A DNA stretch of 6,730 bases from an uncultured Desulfobacteraceae bacterium (GTDB lineage: Bacteria; Desulfobacterota; Desulfobacteria; Desulfobacterales; UBA2174). The notes beneath the pieces were generated by a model that saw nothing but the letters and a program-made list of their open reading frames with translations, did not search any database and had not been told where the DNA came from. This document shows, piece after piece, positions 1-6,042 of the stretch (position 1 is the stretch's first letter; each line of letters opens with the position of its first letter). The position numbers and the translations under genes are program-made. The DNA is taken from the NCBI GenBank assembly GCA_937982505.1, contig CALJLV010000221.1, positions 1 through 6,730 on the forward strand, read 5' to 3'.

Positions 1-1
1 C

Positions 2-55
2 GCCCGGCTCAACCGCGAGTTTCTCACGGCGGCCCTGGCGTCGAGCCCCATGTGA
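2..55 (+). CDS. possible C-terminal fragment of an upstream protein
   Basis: An open frame runs in from the left edge and ends at the TGA at 53-55, giving 17 residues that end in ...LNREFLTAALASSPM. The codons are GC-rich and resemble those of the neighbouring genes, and the next gene on this strand starts 163 bp downstream, so the stretch fits the tail of a gene truncated by the window edge. It is too short to assign to a family and could be a chance open frame. Confidence 0.3.
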   Translation, partial: ARLNREFLTAALASSPM

Positions 56-218
56 GTTCAGGTCCCCTGTAATCCAGGGCCCACCGACGCCACGCGCCGG
101 CGCTGGGCCAGCAAGACGGCTTTCCCGACCGACACGTAAAGCCGCCGCCGAAGCGGCGCCGGACGCGAATTTCACCCACTTTCGGCAGACCGCAAGGTTT
201 TCATCGTCTTCTGTTGCC
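56..218. other. intergenic spacer with two small inverted repeats
   Basis: This 163-bp stretch holds no convincing ORF. It contains a 5-bp inverted repeat CCCTG/CAGGG with a TAATC loop at about 65-79. It also contains a 6-bp G+C stem, CGCCGC at 143-148 and GCGGCG at 153-158, around a CGAA tetraloop. Neither is followed by a T-run, so neither is a standard intrinsic terminator. No clear -35/-10 or sigma-54 element was recognised, although the promoter of the downstream three-gene unit should lie here. No strong Shine-Dalgarno sequence precedes the ATG at 219. Confidence 0.35.
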
Positions 219-902
219 ATGGACCTATCCCTCGCCGAGATCGCCGCCGGCTTGAACGTCACCGCGGCCACCCTGGAACGCTGGATCCGCCAGGGACGGA
301 TTCCGGTCAACCGGACGGGCAACGCATACCGTTTCAACCTCTCGGTGCTGGAGCGCTGGGCCGAAACCCACGATCTGACCTTCGCGCTGCCCGAGATGGC
401 CGAAAAGCGGAGCCTGCCGCCGCGGACCGGGCTGGCCGCCGCCATCGAGCGCGGTGGCGTCTACCATGGAATCCCCGGCGACAGCATCACCGCAGTGCTC
501 AGAAGCGCCGTGGGCCGGCTGACCATGCTGCCCGAAGACATCCGCGACGATCTTTACGATCAGCTGGTGCGGCGCGAACGGCTCGCCTCCACCGGCATCG
601 GCCGGGGGGTGGCCATTCCCCATCCGCGCAGCCCCGTCACCGGGGCCGCCGGGCTGCTGCCCCTCATCGCCACGGCCTTTCTGGAATCACCAGTCGATTT
701 CCAGGCCGTGGACGACCAGCCGGTCTTCGTTCTCTTTATCCTTCTGAGCGACTCCATCGACAGTCACCTGCACCTGCTCTCACGGCTGGCCTTCTGCCTT
801 CGAGACGATGGGTTTTCGGCCTTTTTGCGCGCATGCCCGGGGCCCGGCCCCCTGTTGGAACGCACCGCCGCCTTCGAAGGGCGCCTCGACAACCGCGATT
901 GA
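219..902 (+). CDS. HTH (excisionase/MerR-type) - PTS EIIA(Ntr/Fru)-like fusion protein
   Basis: This 227-aa cytoplasmic protein is a probable DNA-binding, phosphorylation-sensing regulator. Residues 2-50 form a helix-turn-helix of the excisionase/MerR kind (SLAEIAAGLNVTAATLERWI, then the basic turn RQGRIPVNRTGNAYRF). Residues about 72-222 form a PTS EIIA type-2 (PtsN/fructose) domain. The phosphorylation loop GIGRGVAIPHPR (126-137) is intact, with His135 at the position of the phospho-histidine (PtsN His73 in E. coli), and the later HLHLLSRLAFCLRD helix (182-195) also fits the family. E. coli PtsN is about 160 aa without an HTH; the N-terminal extension here is the HTH. The ATG is preferred because the HTH begins right after it, but no good ribosome binding site precedes it. 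It is the first gene of a tight unit, 9 nt before the CLC gene. The domain calls are firm. The target DNA, the phosphodonor (a PtsP/HPr-type system) and a link to ion transport are inferred, the last by analogy with PtsN control of K+ transport. Confidence 0.88.
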   Translation: MDLSLAEIAAGLNVTAATLERWIRQGRIPVNRTGNAYRFNLSVLERWAETHDLTFALPEMAEKRSLPPRTGLAAAIERGGVYHGIPGDSITAVLRSAVGRLTMLPEDIRDDLYDQLVRRERLASTGIGRGVAIPHPRSPVTGAAGLLPLIATAFLESPVDFQAVDDQPVFVLFILLSDSIDSHLHLLSRLAFCLRDDGFSAFLRACPGPGPLLERTAAFEGRLDNRD

Positions 903-911
903 ACAGATCCC

Positions 912-2639
912 ATGCCGATCTTCACACCACGGCGTACGCTCGCCAACTGGAATTTTTTTCGCGCCGACGACCGCCTCCTGCTGATTGTCATCGCCCTGAT
1001 GGTGGGCATCTGCAGCGGCCTGGCAGCGCTGGCGCTCAATCGATCCCTGGCGGCGGTTCTGACCTGGCTCCACCCCTACCGCGGCCAGGTCTGGGCCTTC
1101 GTGTTGCCCGGGGTGGGAGCGGCCCTCTCTTCGCTGTTTCTCAACAAGGTGGTCAATGAGGGGGCCGGCCACGGGGTCCCGGAAGTGGTCTACGCCGTAT
1201 CGCGCCATGGCGGTCTGCTCCGCTTTCGCAGCAGCTACTCGCGGCTCATCTCCAGCTTCCTGACCATCGGCAGCGGGGGCAGCGCCGGCCCTGAAGCGCC
1301 GGTGGTGATGAGCGGCGCGGCCATCGGATCGAACATCGCCAAGTATTTCAGCCTCAATGACCGCCAACGCACCACCCTGGTGGGGTGCGGGGCCGCCGGG
1401 GCCATCGCCTCGATCTTCAACGCCCCCATCGCCGGGATGGTCTTCGCCGTGGAAGTGATCCTGGGCGAATGGAGCGCCCGGAACATCATCCCCATTGCCA
1501 TGGCCGCCGTGGCCGGCACCGAGGTGAGCCGGATCCTCCAGGGCAACCAAATCGCCTTCGAGTACCGCCACTTCGACATCCATCTGGTGGACATCGCCGC
1601 CTCGGCGGGCCTGGCCGTGGCCGCGGCCCTGGCCTCGGTACTGCTCACCCGCGCCCTGCGCGCCACCCATCGGCTGTCCGGGCTCCTGGTGGTTCCGGCC
1701 TGGGTGCGGGCCGCCCTGGGCGGCTGCCTCGTGGGCCTCATCGGCCTCCGGCTGCCGGTGGTCCTGGGCGAGGGGTACCATGCCATCGACGAGATGATCG
1801 GCGGTCACTTCGCCTCCGGTCTGCTCATCGCCGCCGCGGCCGCCTTGGCCAAGGTCCTGGCCACGGCCCTGACCCTCGGATCTGGCGGTTCGGGAGGGAT
1901 CTTCGCCCCTTCCCTGGTCATCGGCAGCCTGGTGGGCCTGGTCTATCACCGGGCGCTGATCTGGATCTGGCCGGCCATCGGACTGGTCAACGAGGGGTGC
2001 TTCGCTCTGCTGGGGATGGCCGGTCTGATCAGCGGCATGCTCCAGGCCCCGCTGACCGGAATTTTTCTGATCGTGGAATTGACCGGCGGATATGAAACGA
2101 TCCTTCCCCTGATCATCGTTTCGACCATCGCCACGACCCTGAGCCACTACTTTGAGCCGGCCTCTTACTATCTGCGGGATCTGGTCGAGCGCGGTCAGCT
2201 CCTGCGTCCGGGCACGGATCGGCGGGTGCTCACCGACATGAGTGTGCGCGAAATGCTTGAAACCGACTGCGTCGGCGTGGCGCCCGAGATGCGCCTGCGC
2301 GAGTTCATCGAAGTGGTCAAACGCTCGCGACGCAACTATTTTCCCGTCAGCGATCCCCGGTCCGGGATATTCCTGGGCATCGTCTACCTGGACGATATCC
2401 GCCCGTACCTCTTCGATCCGCTCCTGTACGACGCGGTGGTGGTGGGCCAGTTCATGCACGCCGATGTTCAGGTGGCTTCGCCGGACGACGATCTTCACGA
2501 GGTGCTGCGCCGCATGGACACCGAGCGCCGCTTTTCCATGCCGGTTGTGTTCAACGGCCGTTTTCTGGGCATGATCTCCAAGGCGACGCTGCTGGACCGC
2601 TACCGCCGTGAACTGATGGTCCAGACCCATTGGCGATAG
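912..2639 (+). CDS. CLC-family chloride channel/transporter with two CBS domains
   Basis: This 575-aa inner-membrane anion-transport protein has a CLC core at about residues 20-425, with many hydrophobic helices, and two cytosolic CBS domains at about 443-500 and 512-565. CLC signatures appear in order: GHGVP (86-90, the GSGIP region), GSGGSAGPEAP (120-130, with the gating glutamate at Glu128, equivalent to E. coli ClcA Glu148), FNAPIAGMVFAVEV (169-182) and GSGGSGGIFAP (323-333, the GxFxP selectivity motif). The internal proton-path glutamate (ClcA Glu203) is Val182, as in eukaryotic CLC channels, and the central-site serine (Ser107) aligns with His87. CBS domains in this family commonly bind adenine nucleotides, so energy-state gating is plausible. 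The ATG lies 9 nt after the EIIA gene without a clear ribosome binding site, suggesting translational coupling. The next gene begins 11 nt after its TAG. Family assignment is firm; channel versus Cl-/H+ antiporter is unresolved. Confidence 0.95.
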   Translation: MPIFTPRRTLANWNFFRADDRLLLIVIALMVGICSGLAALALNRSLAAVLTWLHPYRGQVWAFVLPGVGAALSSLFLNKVVNEGAGHGVPEVVYAVSRHGGLLRFRSSYSRLISSFLTIGSGGSAGPEAPVVMSGAAIGSNIAKYFSLNDRQRTTLVGCGAAGAIASIFNAPIAGMVFAVEVILGEWSARNIIPIAMAAVAGTEVSRILQGNQIAFEYRHFDIHLVDIAASAGLAVAAALASVLLTRALRATHRLSGLLVVPAWVRAALGGCLVGLIGLRLPVVLGEGYHAIDEMIGGHFASGLLIAAAAALAKVLATALTLGSGGSGGIFAPSLVIGSLVGLVYHRALIWIWPAIGLVNEGCFALLGMAGLISGMLQAPLTGIFLIVELTGGYETILPLIIVSTIATTLSHYFEPASYYLRDLVERGQLLRPGTDRRVLTDMSVREMLETDCVGVAPEMRLREFIEVVKRSRRNYFPVSDPRSGIFLGIVYLDDIRPYLFDPLLYDAVVVGQFMHADVQVASPDDDLHEVLRRMDTERRFSMPVVFNGRFLGMISKATLLDRYRRELMVQTHWR

Positions 2640-2650
2640 ACCTGGAGGCC

Positions 2651-3478
2651 ATGGAAAAACGATTGCTGCACATCCATTGCCAGACGCCCCAGGGTCTGGA
2701 GGGCTTGCGCCAGGCGGCCTATTTCTGCCGCCGCATCCGGGCCCTGCTGACCGTCTACCTCCCATTGAGCGACAAGTTTCTGGTTTATTTTGAAAACGAC
2801 GTGGTGCAGATCGACCTGGACGGCGGCTGCCTGGCGCCGGTTGAGGCGGCCCGGGACCAAGTCGAGACGCTGGCCTCCCAGGCCGGCGCGAAATTGGATT
2901 TTTTCGTCCCCAGGCACTTCACCAGCGCCAGCCTGCCCGACATCCCGGCGGATTTCGATTTCATGTGCAGCCCGCCGCCCACCGGCCGCCGGGGACGCCA
3001 GACCGCCCGGGGCCGCACCGGCCACCAGATTCAGCGCATTCTGCGCGCGGCCCGCTATCCCCTCCTGGTCCCGGGGGCTTTTCACACCCCCTGGCAGCGC
3101 ATCCTGGTCCTCTTCGGCGGCTCGGCCAATGCGGTCGCCGCCTGCCGCCTGGGGTTGTCCCTGGCGCGGCAGGCACGCGTTCCCCTGGAAATGCTCACCC
3201 AGGCAGAAGGCGGCACGCGGGACGAATACCGGGAAAAGTGGAAGGCGGCCGGGCTGGCCGGGGCCTTGGAAGATGGCCTCCAGCAGTGGCATTTTTCCCA
3301 TGCCCGGCGTTTCGAGGAGAGTCTGGGGGCCGTGCCCGCCGACGCGCTGGTGATCATGGGGGCTTTCGACCACATCAGCATTCGTGAATTCTTTCACGGC
3401 AGCAAGTTGAAAACGGTGTGCGCCGTTCTGCCCAACAGTCTGATCCTCGCCGGCCCCCGCGGGGCAACGGAAATCTAG
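2651..3478 (+). CDS. diverged tandem universal-stress-protein-like protein
   Basis: This soluble protein of 275 aa is made of two USP-like alpha/beta halves. The first half (about 1-142) begins RLLHIHCQTPQGLEGLRQAAY and closes with the strand YPLLVPG. The second (about 148-268) begins with the USP-type strand and helix RILVLFGGSANAVAACRLGL and ends with VIMGAFDHISIREFFHGS (234-251), which resembles the USP G-x2-G-x9-G-S nucleotide loop but keeps only part of it. ATP binding is therefore uncertain. I chose ATG 2651, 11 nt after the CLC stop; a GGAGG at 2644-2648 lies only 2 nt from it. An in-frame TTG at 2630 inside the end of the CLC gene would add seven residues. As the last gene of the HTH-EIIA/CLC unit it may sense or modulate the CLC protein, which is inferred from position only. 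Its stop shares the CTAG at 3475-3478 with the convergent gene. Confidence 0.75.
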   Translation: MEKRLLHIHCQTPQGLEGLRQAAYFCRRIRALLTVYLPLSDKFLVYFENDVVQIDLDGGCLAPVEAARDQVETLASQAGAKLDFFVPRHFTSASLPDIPADFDFMCSPPPTGRRGRQTARGRTGHQIQRILRAARYPLLVPGAFHTPWQRILVLFGGSANAVAACRLGLSLARQARVPLEMLTQAEGGTRDEYREKWKAAGLAGALEDGLQQWHFSHARRFEESLGAVPADALVIMGAFDHISIREFFHGSKLKTVCAVLPNSLILAGPRGATEI

Positions 3479-4293
3479 AGGCGCACCTGGCCGACGAGAG
3501 CCCGCCCACCGATCCAGGACCGTATCTCCTGGAGCACGGCCGGGGTCAGGTCGGTCACCGCGATCCGCTCTTTTGCCGGTCTGGCCGGGTTTTCGGCGTT
3601 TGCAGGCCCAAGCCATCGCGCCAGAGCCTTCATGGTCGATGCCATGGGGTCCACAAGATGCACGCGGAACCCGATCTTGCGTCCCATCACCCCGGCCAAT
3701 TCCCCGTAGCGGCTGCCGCCCAGGATCAGGGTGTCCACCTGGCGCATCTTGAGCCGGTGCAGATACTTCTTGACGATCATGCGGGTTTCGGGTTTTCTTT
3801 GCCACCCGCCGTCGAGCAGGGCAAGGATCAGGGGAACGGCCACCCCCTGCACCGAGGCCCCGGGGCGCAACGCTCGGATCACCAGCCCGTAGGCATCGCT
3901 GGCCAGGGTGGCCCGGCTGGCGATAAGACCGATGCGCCCATGGGGAGACCGGGTGGTCGCCTCGGCGGCGGCCAGGCGGATCGGATTGATCAGGACCGGA
4001 CGGCCGTCCTCCGGTGCCAAAGGATCCAGGTGGGCCGCCATGCTCTGGCTGGCGATGAGCACCCAATCGGCCCCTTGATCCTGCAGATAAGCAATCCCTT
4101 TGCCGATCCGTTCCCGAATCAGTTCCGGGCTACGGTCGCCCATGGGCCGGCAAACGGTGTCCGCCAGGTAGACCACGGGGATTTGCGGCCATCGGCCCCG
4201 CAGGACGGCCATGGCGGCCGCCCCGCCCAGATCGGCATCCAGGATACCGAGAGTCCCGGAGGCGGCGGCTTCTGTCATTTTGGCAAGTCCCAT
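3475..4293 (-). CDS. Asp/Glu racemase-fold protein lacking both catalytic cysteines
   Basis: This 272-aa protein follows the glutamate racemase (MurI) layout: GILDADLGG (16-24, for IGVFDSGVGG), VVYLADT (40-46), PMGDRSPELIRER (50-62), RIGLIASRATLASDAY (120-135), VDTLILGGSRYG (186-197) and a MurI-like C-terminus with AVTDLTPAVLQEIRSWI. The two catalytic cysteine motifs are altered. ACNT is A81-S82-Q83-S84, and LGCTHYP is L191-G192-G193-S194-R195-Y196-G197. Codons AGC and GGC were checked on the minus strand, so neither Cys is present, and the histidine after the second is Arg. Asp19 is kept. Length matches MurI and the frame is intact, so it does not look like a decayed pseudogene. Normal two-base racemisation by cysteines is unlikely; a binding or regulatory role or a different reaction is possible. 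The start is ATG 4293, with an alternative ATG at 4278 that fits the usual MurI N-terminus; neither has a strong ribosome binding site. It is monocistronic here, convergent with the USP gene and divergent from the small gene at 4414. Confidence 0.8.
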   Translation of the reverse strand: MGLAKMTEAAASGTLGILDADLGGAAAMAVLRGRWPQIPVVYLADTVCRPMGDRSPELIRERIGKGIAYLQDQGADWVLIASQSMAAHLDPLAPEDGRPVLINPIRLAAAEATTRSPHGRIGLIASRATLASDAYGLVIRALRPGASVQGVAVPLILALLDGGWQRKPETRMIVKKYLHRLKMRQVDTLILGGSRYGELAGVMGRKIGFRVHLVDPMASTMKALARWLGPANAENPARPAKERIAVTDLTPAVLQEIRSWIGGRALVGQVRL

Positions 4294-4413
4294 GGAATGC
4301 GCATCCCAACTGTCACCGCGACGCCCCCCAGAACCGCAGGTGCGGCGCGCTGGTTGCTGCAGCGGACCCGCCAGCGACGACGGCTTTGGCGGTCACAACC
4401 ACCGAGGTGTTCG
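4294..4413. promoter_or_regulatory. divergent intergenic region with imperfect inverted repeat
   Basis: This 120-bp gap separates two divergently transcribed genes, so it should carry promoters for both. No confident -35/-10 pair was seen. An inverted repeat, CCGCCA at 4368-4373 and TGGCGG at 4387-4392, extends imperfectly to GACCCGCCA/TGGCGGTC around a 13-nt spacer and could be an operator or a 5'-UTR hairpin of the small plus-strand gene. A GAGG at 4404-4407 is a good ribosome binding site for ATG 4414. Confidence 0.3.
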
Positions 4414-4683
4414 ATGCCTGCTCCGGTCCCCGGATCCGACATGAGTCAGGAAATCTTTCGCCGCGGGCTGGCCGTGGAGACGGTTTCGGCCTACCTGCTC
4501 TGCTGCGCCCTGAAGGACGAGGGGCGCCCCATCCACCGGGAAACCCTGCTGAGCGTCTGGAATGCGGCAGAGGAAGCCTTGGACGCGGCGCTGTCCGAAC
4601 TTCTGGCCGACCGGATCCTGGTCCCGCAACAGCCGGACGGCGGCTACGCGCTGCAGCCGACCGCGGCATGGCGCCGGAGGTGA
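4414..4683 (+). CDS. small conserved-looking protein, probable winged-helix fold
   Basis: The frame encodes 89 aa from ATG 4414, or 80 aa from the in-frame ATG at 4441 (MSQEIFRRGLAVETVSAYLL). I prefer 4414 because GAGG ends 6 nt before it, whereas nothing good precedes 4441; the structured part, however, begins at MSQE. That part reads as three helices followed by a hairpin: AVETVSAYLLCCALKDEG, HRETLLSVWNAAEEALDAALSELLADRIL, then VPQQPDGGYALQP. This is the pattern of a small winged-helix domain without other domains. No family name is recognised. It ends 18 bp before the stop of the convergent YkgJ-type gene. A role as a small DNA-binding regulator, perhaps of the divergent racemase-like gene, is only a guess. 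Confidence 0.6.
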   Translation: MPAPVPGSDMSQEIFRRGLAVETVSAYLLCCALKDEGRPIHRETLLSVWNAAEEALDAALSELLADRILVPQQPDGGYALQPTAAWRRR

Positions 4684-4701
4684 CACGCGGCGCGACATCG
4701 C

Positions 4702-5112
4702 TCACGAGGGTCCGGCCTCGCTGTCCAGCAGGGCTGCCACCCGCCGCCGGATGGCGGCATCCGAAAAGTCGGTGCGCATTCCCGGGCAGGCGCTGGCCAT
4801 GGCACGCCAGTTGCCGACATCCCGCAGCACGGCGGTAATAAAGGGCCAGCGCCGGCACATGCGCGGCTTGACCGGATGAATGGTGCATAGATCCCGCCAG
4901 AAAACACAATAGCCGTCCGGACGCTGGGCCAGCAGGGGACGCCCGCAGGACGTCTGGCAGTAGCGCCGGAGAAACTCGTCGGACCGGCACCCCAGGTAGG
5001 CCGCGATGGCCCGGATGTCATCGGGTTCGAGATAGGTGCCGCCGTATCCCCGGCAGCATTGGCCGCAGCGCTGGCAGACGAACAGGTCCTGGTCCTGGGC
5101 GTCAGATGGCAT
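4702..5112 (-). CDS. YkgJ-family CxxCxxCC zinc/iron-chelating protein
   Basis: This 136-aa cytoplasmic protein starts at ATG 5112, inside the 3' end of recR (11-nt overlap), which implies translational coupling. The frame is open further upstream, but that stretch is recR read out of frame and carries no domain. The YkgJ cysteine cluster is complete. It has C13-x2-C16-x2-C19-C20 near the start (FVCQRCGQCCRGYGG), then C69, the C76-TIHPVKPRM-C86-RRWP segment (the family's C..H/Y..RP..CR..P signature) and C109. The family (formerly UPF0153) is annotated as metal-binding, probably Zn or Fe-S, with biochemistry poorly defined. It is the last gene of the dnaX-ybaB-recR operon. Membership suggests co-expression with replication/repair genes but does not prove a related function. 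No terminator is visible in the 18 bp separating it from the convergent small gene. Confidence 0.85.
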   Translation of the reverse strand: MPSDAQDQDLFVCQRCGQCCRGYGGTYLEPDDIRAIAAYLGCRSDEFLRRYCQTSCGRPLLAQRPDGYCVFWRDLCTIHPVKPRMCRRWPFITAVLRDVGNWRAMASACPGMRTDFSDAAIRRRVAALLDSEAGPS

Positions 5113-5701
5113 GGCGGCCGTCCAAGGCGCGCTTGAGGGTCGCCTGGTCGATGAATTTGAGGTCTCCGCCGATGGGCACCCCGCAGGCGATGCGACTGAT
5201 CCGGGTCCGGGCTTCGGCCAGAAGCTGGCCCAGGTAGGCCGCCGTGGCATCCCCGCTGACGGTGGGGCTGGTGGCCAGAATCACTTCGCTGATGCCGCCG
5301 GCCGCCAGCCGGCCCTGCAGTTCCCGGATGCGCAGCTTTTCCGGCCCCACCCCGTCCATGGGTGCCAAAACCCCCTGCAGGACATGGTAGCGTCCGCGAA
5401 AGGCCCCGCTCTTTTCGATGGCCACCATGTCGGTGGCCTGCTCGACGACGCAAAGCTGGCCGTTGTTACGGCCCGGATCGCTGCAAAGGCGACACAACTC
5501 TTCGTCGCTGAGGCAAAAACATTGACGGCATACCCGGGTCTTTTCCTTGATGGCCATCAGCGCCCGGGCCATTTGCTCCACCTGGCCCCGGGGTGCCGCC
5601 AGCAGGTGCAGAGCCAAGCGCTCGGCGGTCTTCTCCCCGATTCCGGGTAATTTGGCAATCTGGCGAATCAGTTCCAGAATCGTTGGCGGATAGTAGCTCA
5701 A
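5102..5701 (-). CDS. recR: recombination mediator protein RecR
   Basis: RecR, with RecO (and RecF), loads RecA onto SSB-coated single-stranded DNA at gaps. The protein is 199 aa, the normal size. It has the N-terminal helix-hairpin-helix (KLPGIGEKTAERLALHLL, 17-34), a four-cysteine zinc finger (C58-x2-C61...C70-x2-C73), a Toprim domain from about residue 81 (VVEQATDMVAIEKSGAFRG, YHVLQGVLAPMDGVGPE) and the C-terminal Walker-B-like segment GVPIGGDLKFIDQATLKRAL. The start is TTG at 5701-5699. It gives the expected MSYYPPTILELI N-terminus and has AAGGA 7 nt upstream, so it is well supported despite the rare codon. It lies 23 nt after ybaB and overlaps the following YkgJ-type gene by 11 nt. Confidence 0.97.
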   Translation of the reverse strand: MSYYPPTILELIRQIAKLPGIGEKTAERLALHLLAAPRGQVEQMARALMAIKEKTRVCRQCFCLSDEELCRLCSDPGRNNGQLCVVEQATDMVAIEKSGAFRGRYHVLQGVLAPMDGVGPEKLRIRELQGRLAAGGISEVILATSPTVSGDATAAYLGQLLAEARTRISRIACGVPIGGDLKFIDQATLKRALDGRHAI

Positions 5702-5708
5702 GGGCGGA

Positions 5709-5713
5709 TCCTT
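5709..5713 (-). promoter_or_regulatory. ribosome binding site deciding the recR TTG start
   Basis: On the minus strand AAGGA ends 7 nt before the TTG at 5701. It sits in the 11-mer TTCCGGAAGGA, which also carries the ybaB ribosome binding site at 6051-6061. Confidence 0.7.
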
Positions 5714-5724
5714 CCGGAAAATGA

Positions 5725-6042
5725 TCAGAAGCCGGGAATCTGCAGCCCGCCGGTGAGCTTGCCCATCTCGCCGGAAACCATCTCCTGGCTCTTCTTGAGG
5801 GCATCATTGACCGCGGCCAGAATCAGGTCCTGGAGCATTTCCACATCCTCGGGGTCGATCACCTCCCGTTCGATGGCAACGGAGACCAGCTTCTGGCTCC
5901 CATCGGCCACCACCCGAACCATCCCTCCGCCGGCAGTGGCCTCGACGGTCCGCGAGGCCAGCTCCTCTTGCAGCTTCAACATCCGAGCCTGAAGCTTCTG
6001 CGCCTGCTTGACCATGTTGCCCATATTTCCCATGCCCTTCAT
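5725..6042 (-). CDS. ybaB: YbaB/EbfC-family nucleoid-associated protein
   Basis: This 105-aa small DNA-binding protein of the YbaB/EbfC family forms dimers with a tweezer-like shape that bind DNA; in many bacteria it is encoded between dnaX and recR, as here. It shows the family pattern: an N-terminal Gly/Met segment MKGMGNMGNMVKQAQKLQ, a long amphipathic helix to about residue 32, the strand region TVEATAGGGMVRVVADG (32-48), the strand VSVAIEREVIDPEDVEMLQ and the C-terminal helix DLILAAVNDALKKSQEMV, ending in GGLQIPGF. The ATG has a strong ribosome binding site (AAGGAG, 7 nt upstream) and overlaps the dnaX stop as ATGA, so it is translationally coupled to dnaX. Confidence 0.96.
   Translation of the reverse strand: MKGMGNMGNMVKQAQKLQARMLKLQEELASRTVEATAGGGMVRVVADGSQKLVSVAIEREVIDPEDVEMLQDLILAAVNDALKKSQEMVSGEMGKLTGGLQIPGF

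Noticed and set aside
141..160. Intrinsic terminator between the upstream fragment and the EIIA gene
   Set aside because: A 6-bp GC stem with a CGAA loop is present, but no T-run follows, so it does not meet the usual pattern. It is kept only as a note on the spacer.
1258..1320. Loss of the CLC gating glutamate (GSAGPE read as G-x-A-G-P)
   Set aside because: A first register put Ala at the Glu148 site. The better alignment over GGSAGREGP-type sequences places Glu128 there, so the gating glutamate is retained.
780..2765. 661-aa open frame on the minus strand opposite the CLC gene
   Set aside because: Its translation is Gly/His/Gln/Asp-rich, low in hydrophobic structure and shows no domain. 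It is the antisense shadow of a GC-rich gene with clear CLC and CBS motifs.
2600..4066. 488-aa open frame on the minus strand across the USP-like and racemase-like genes
   Set aside because: It is antisense to the USP-like gene and out of frame with the racemase-like gene, with a Gly/Arg/Pro-rich translation and no motif. Both recognised genes explain the region.
3475..4293. Annotation as a functional glutamate racemase murI
   Set aside because: Both cysteine motifs are altered (S82 and G193) as read directly from the codons, so the family name applies only to the fold.
3418..4413. Long plus-strand frame upstream of and continuous with the small gene at 4414
   Set aside because: The part before 4414 is antisense to the racemase-like gene and of shadow composition. 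Only the C-terminal 80-89 residues look like a folded protein, with their own ATG and ribosome binding site.
5036..5650. 204-aa plus-strand frame opposite recR
   Set aside because: It is antisense to recR, whose HhH, zinc finger and Toprim motifs are complete. The plus-strand translation has no recognisable domain.
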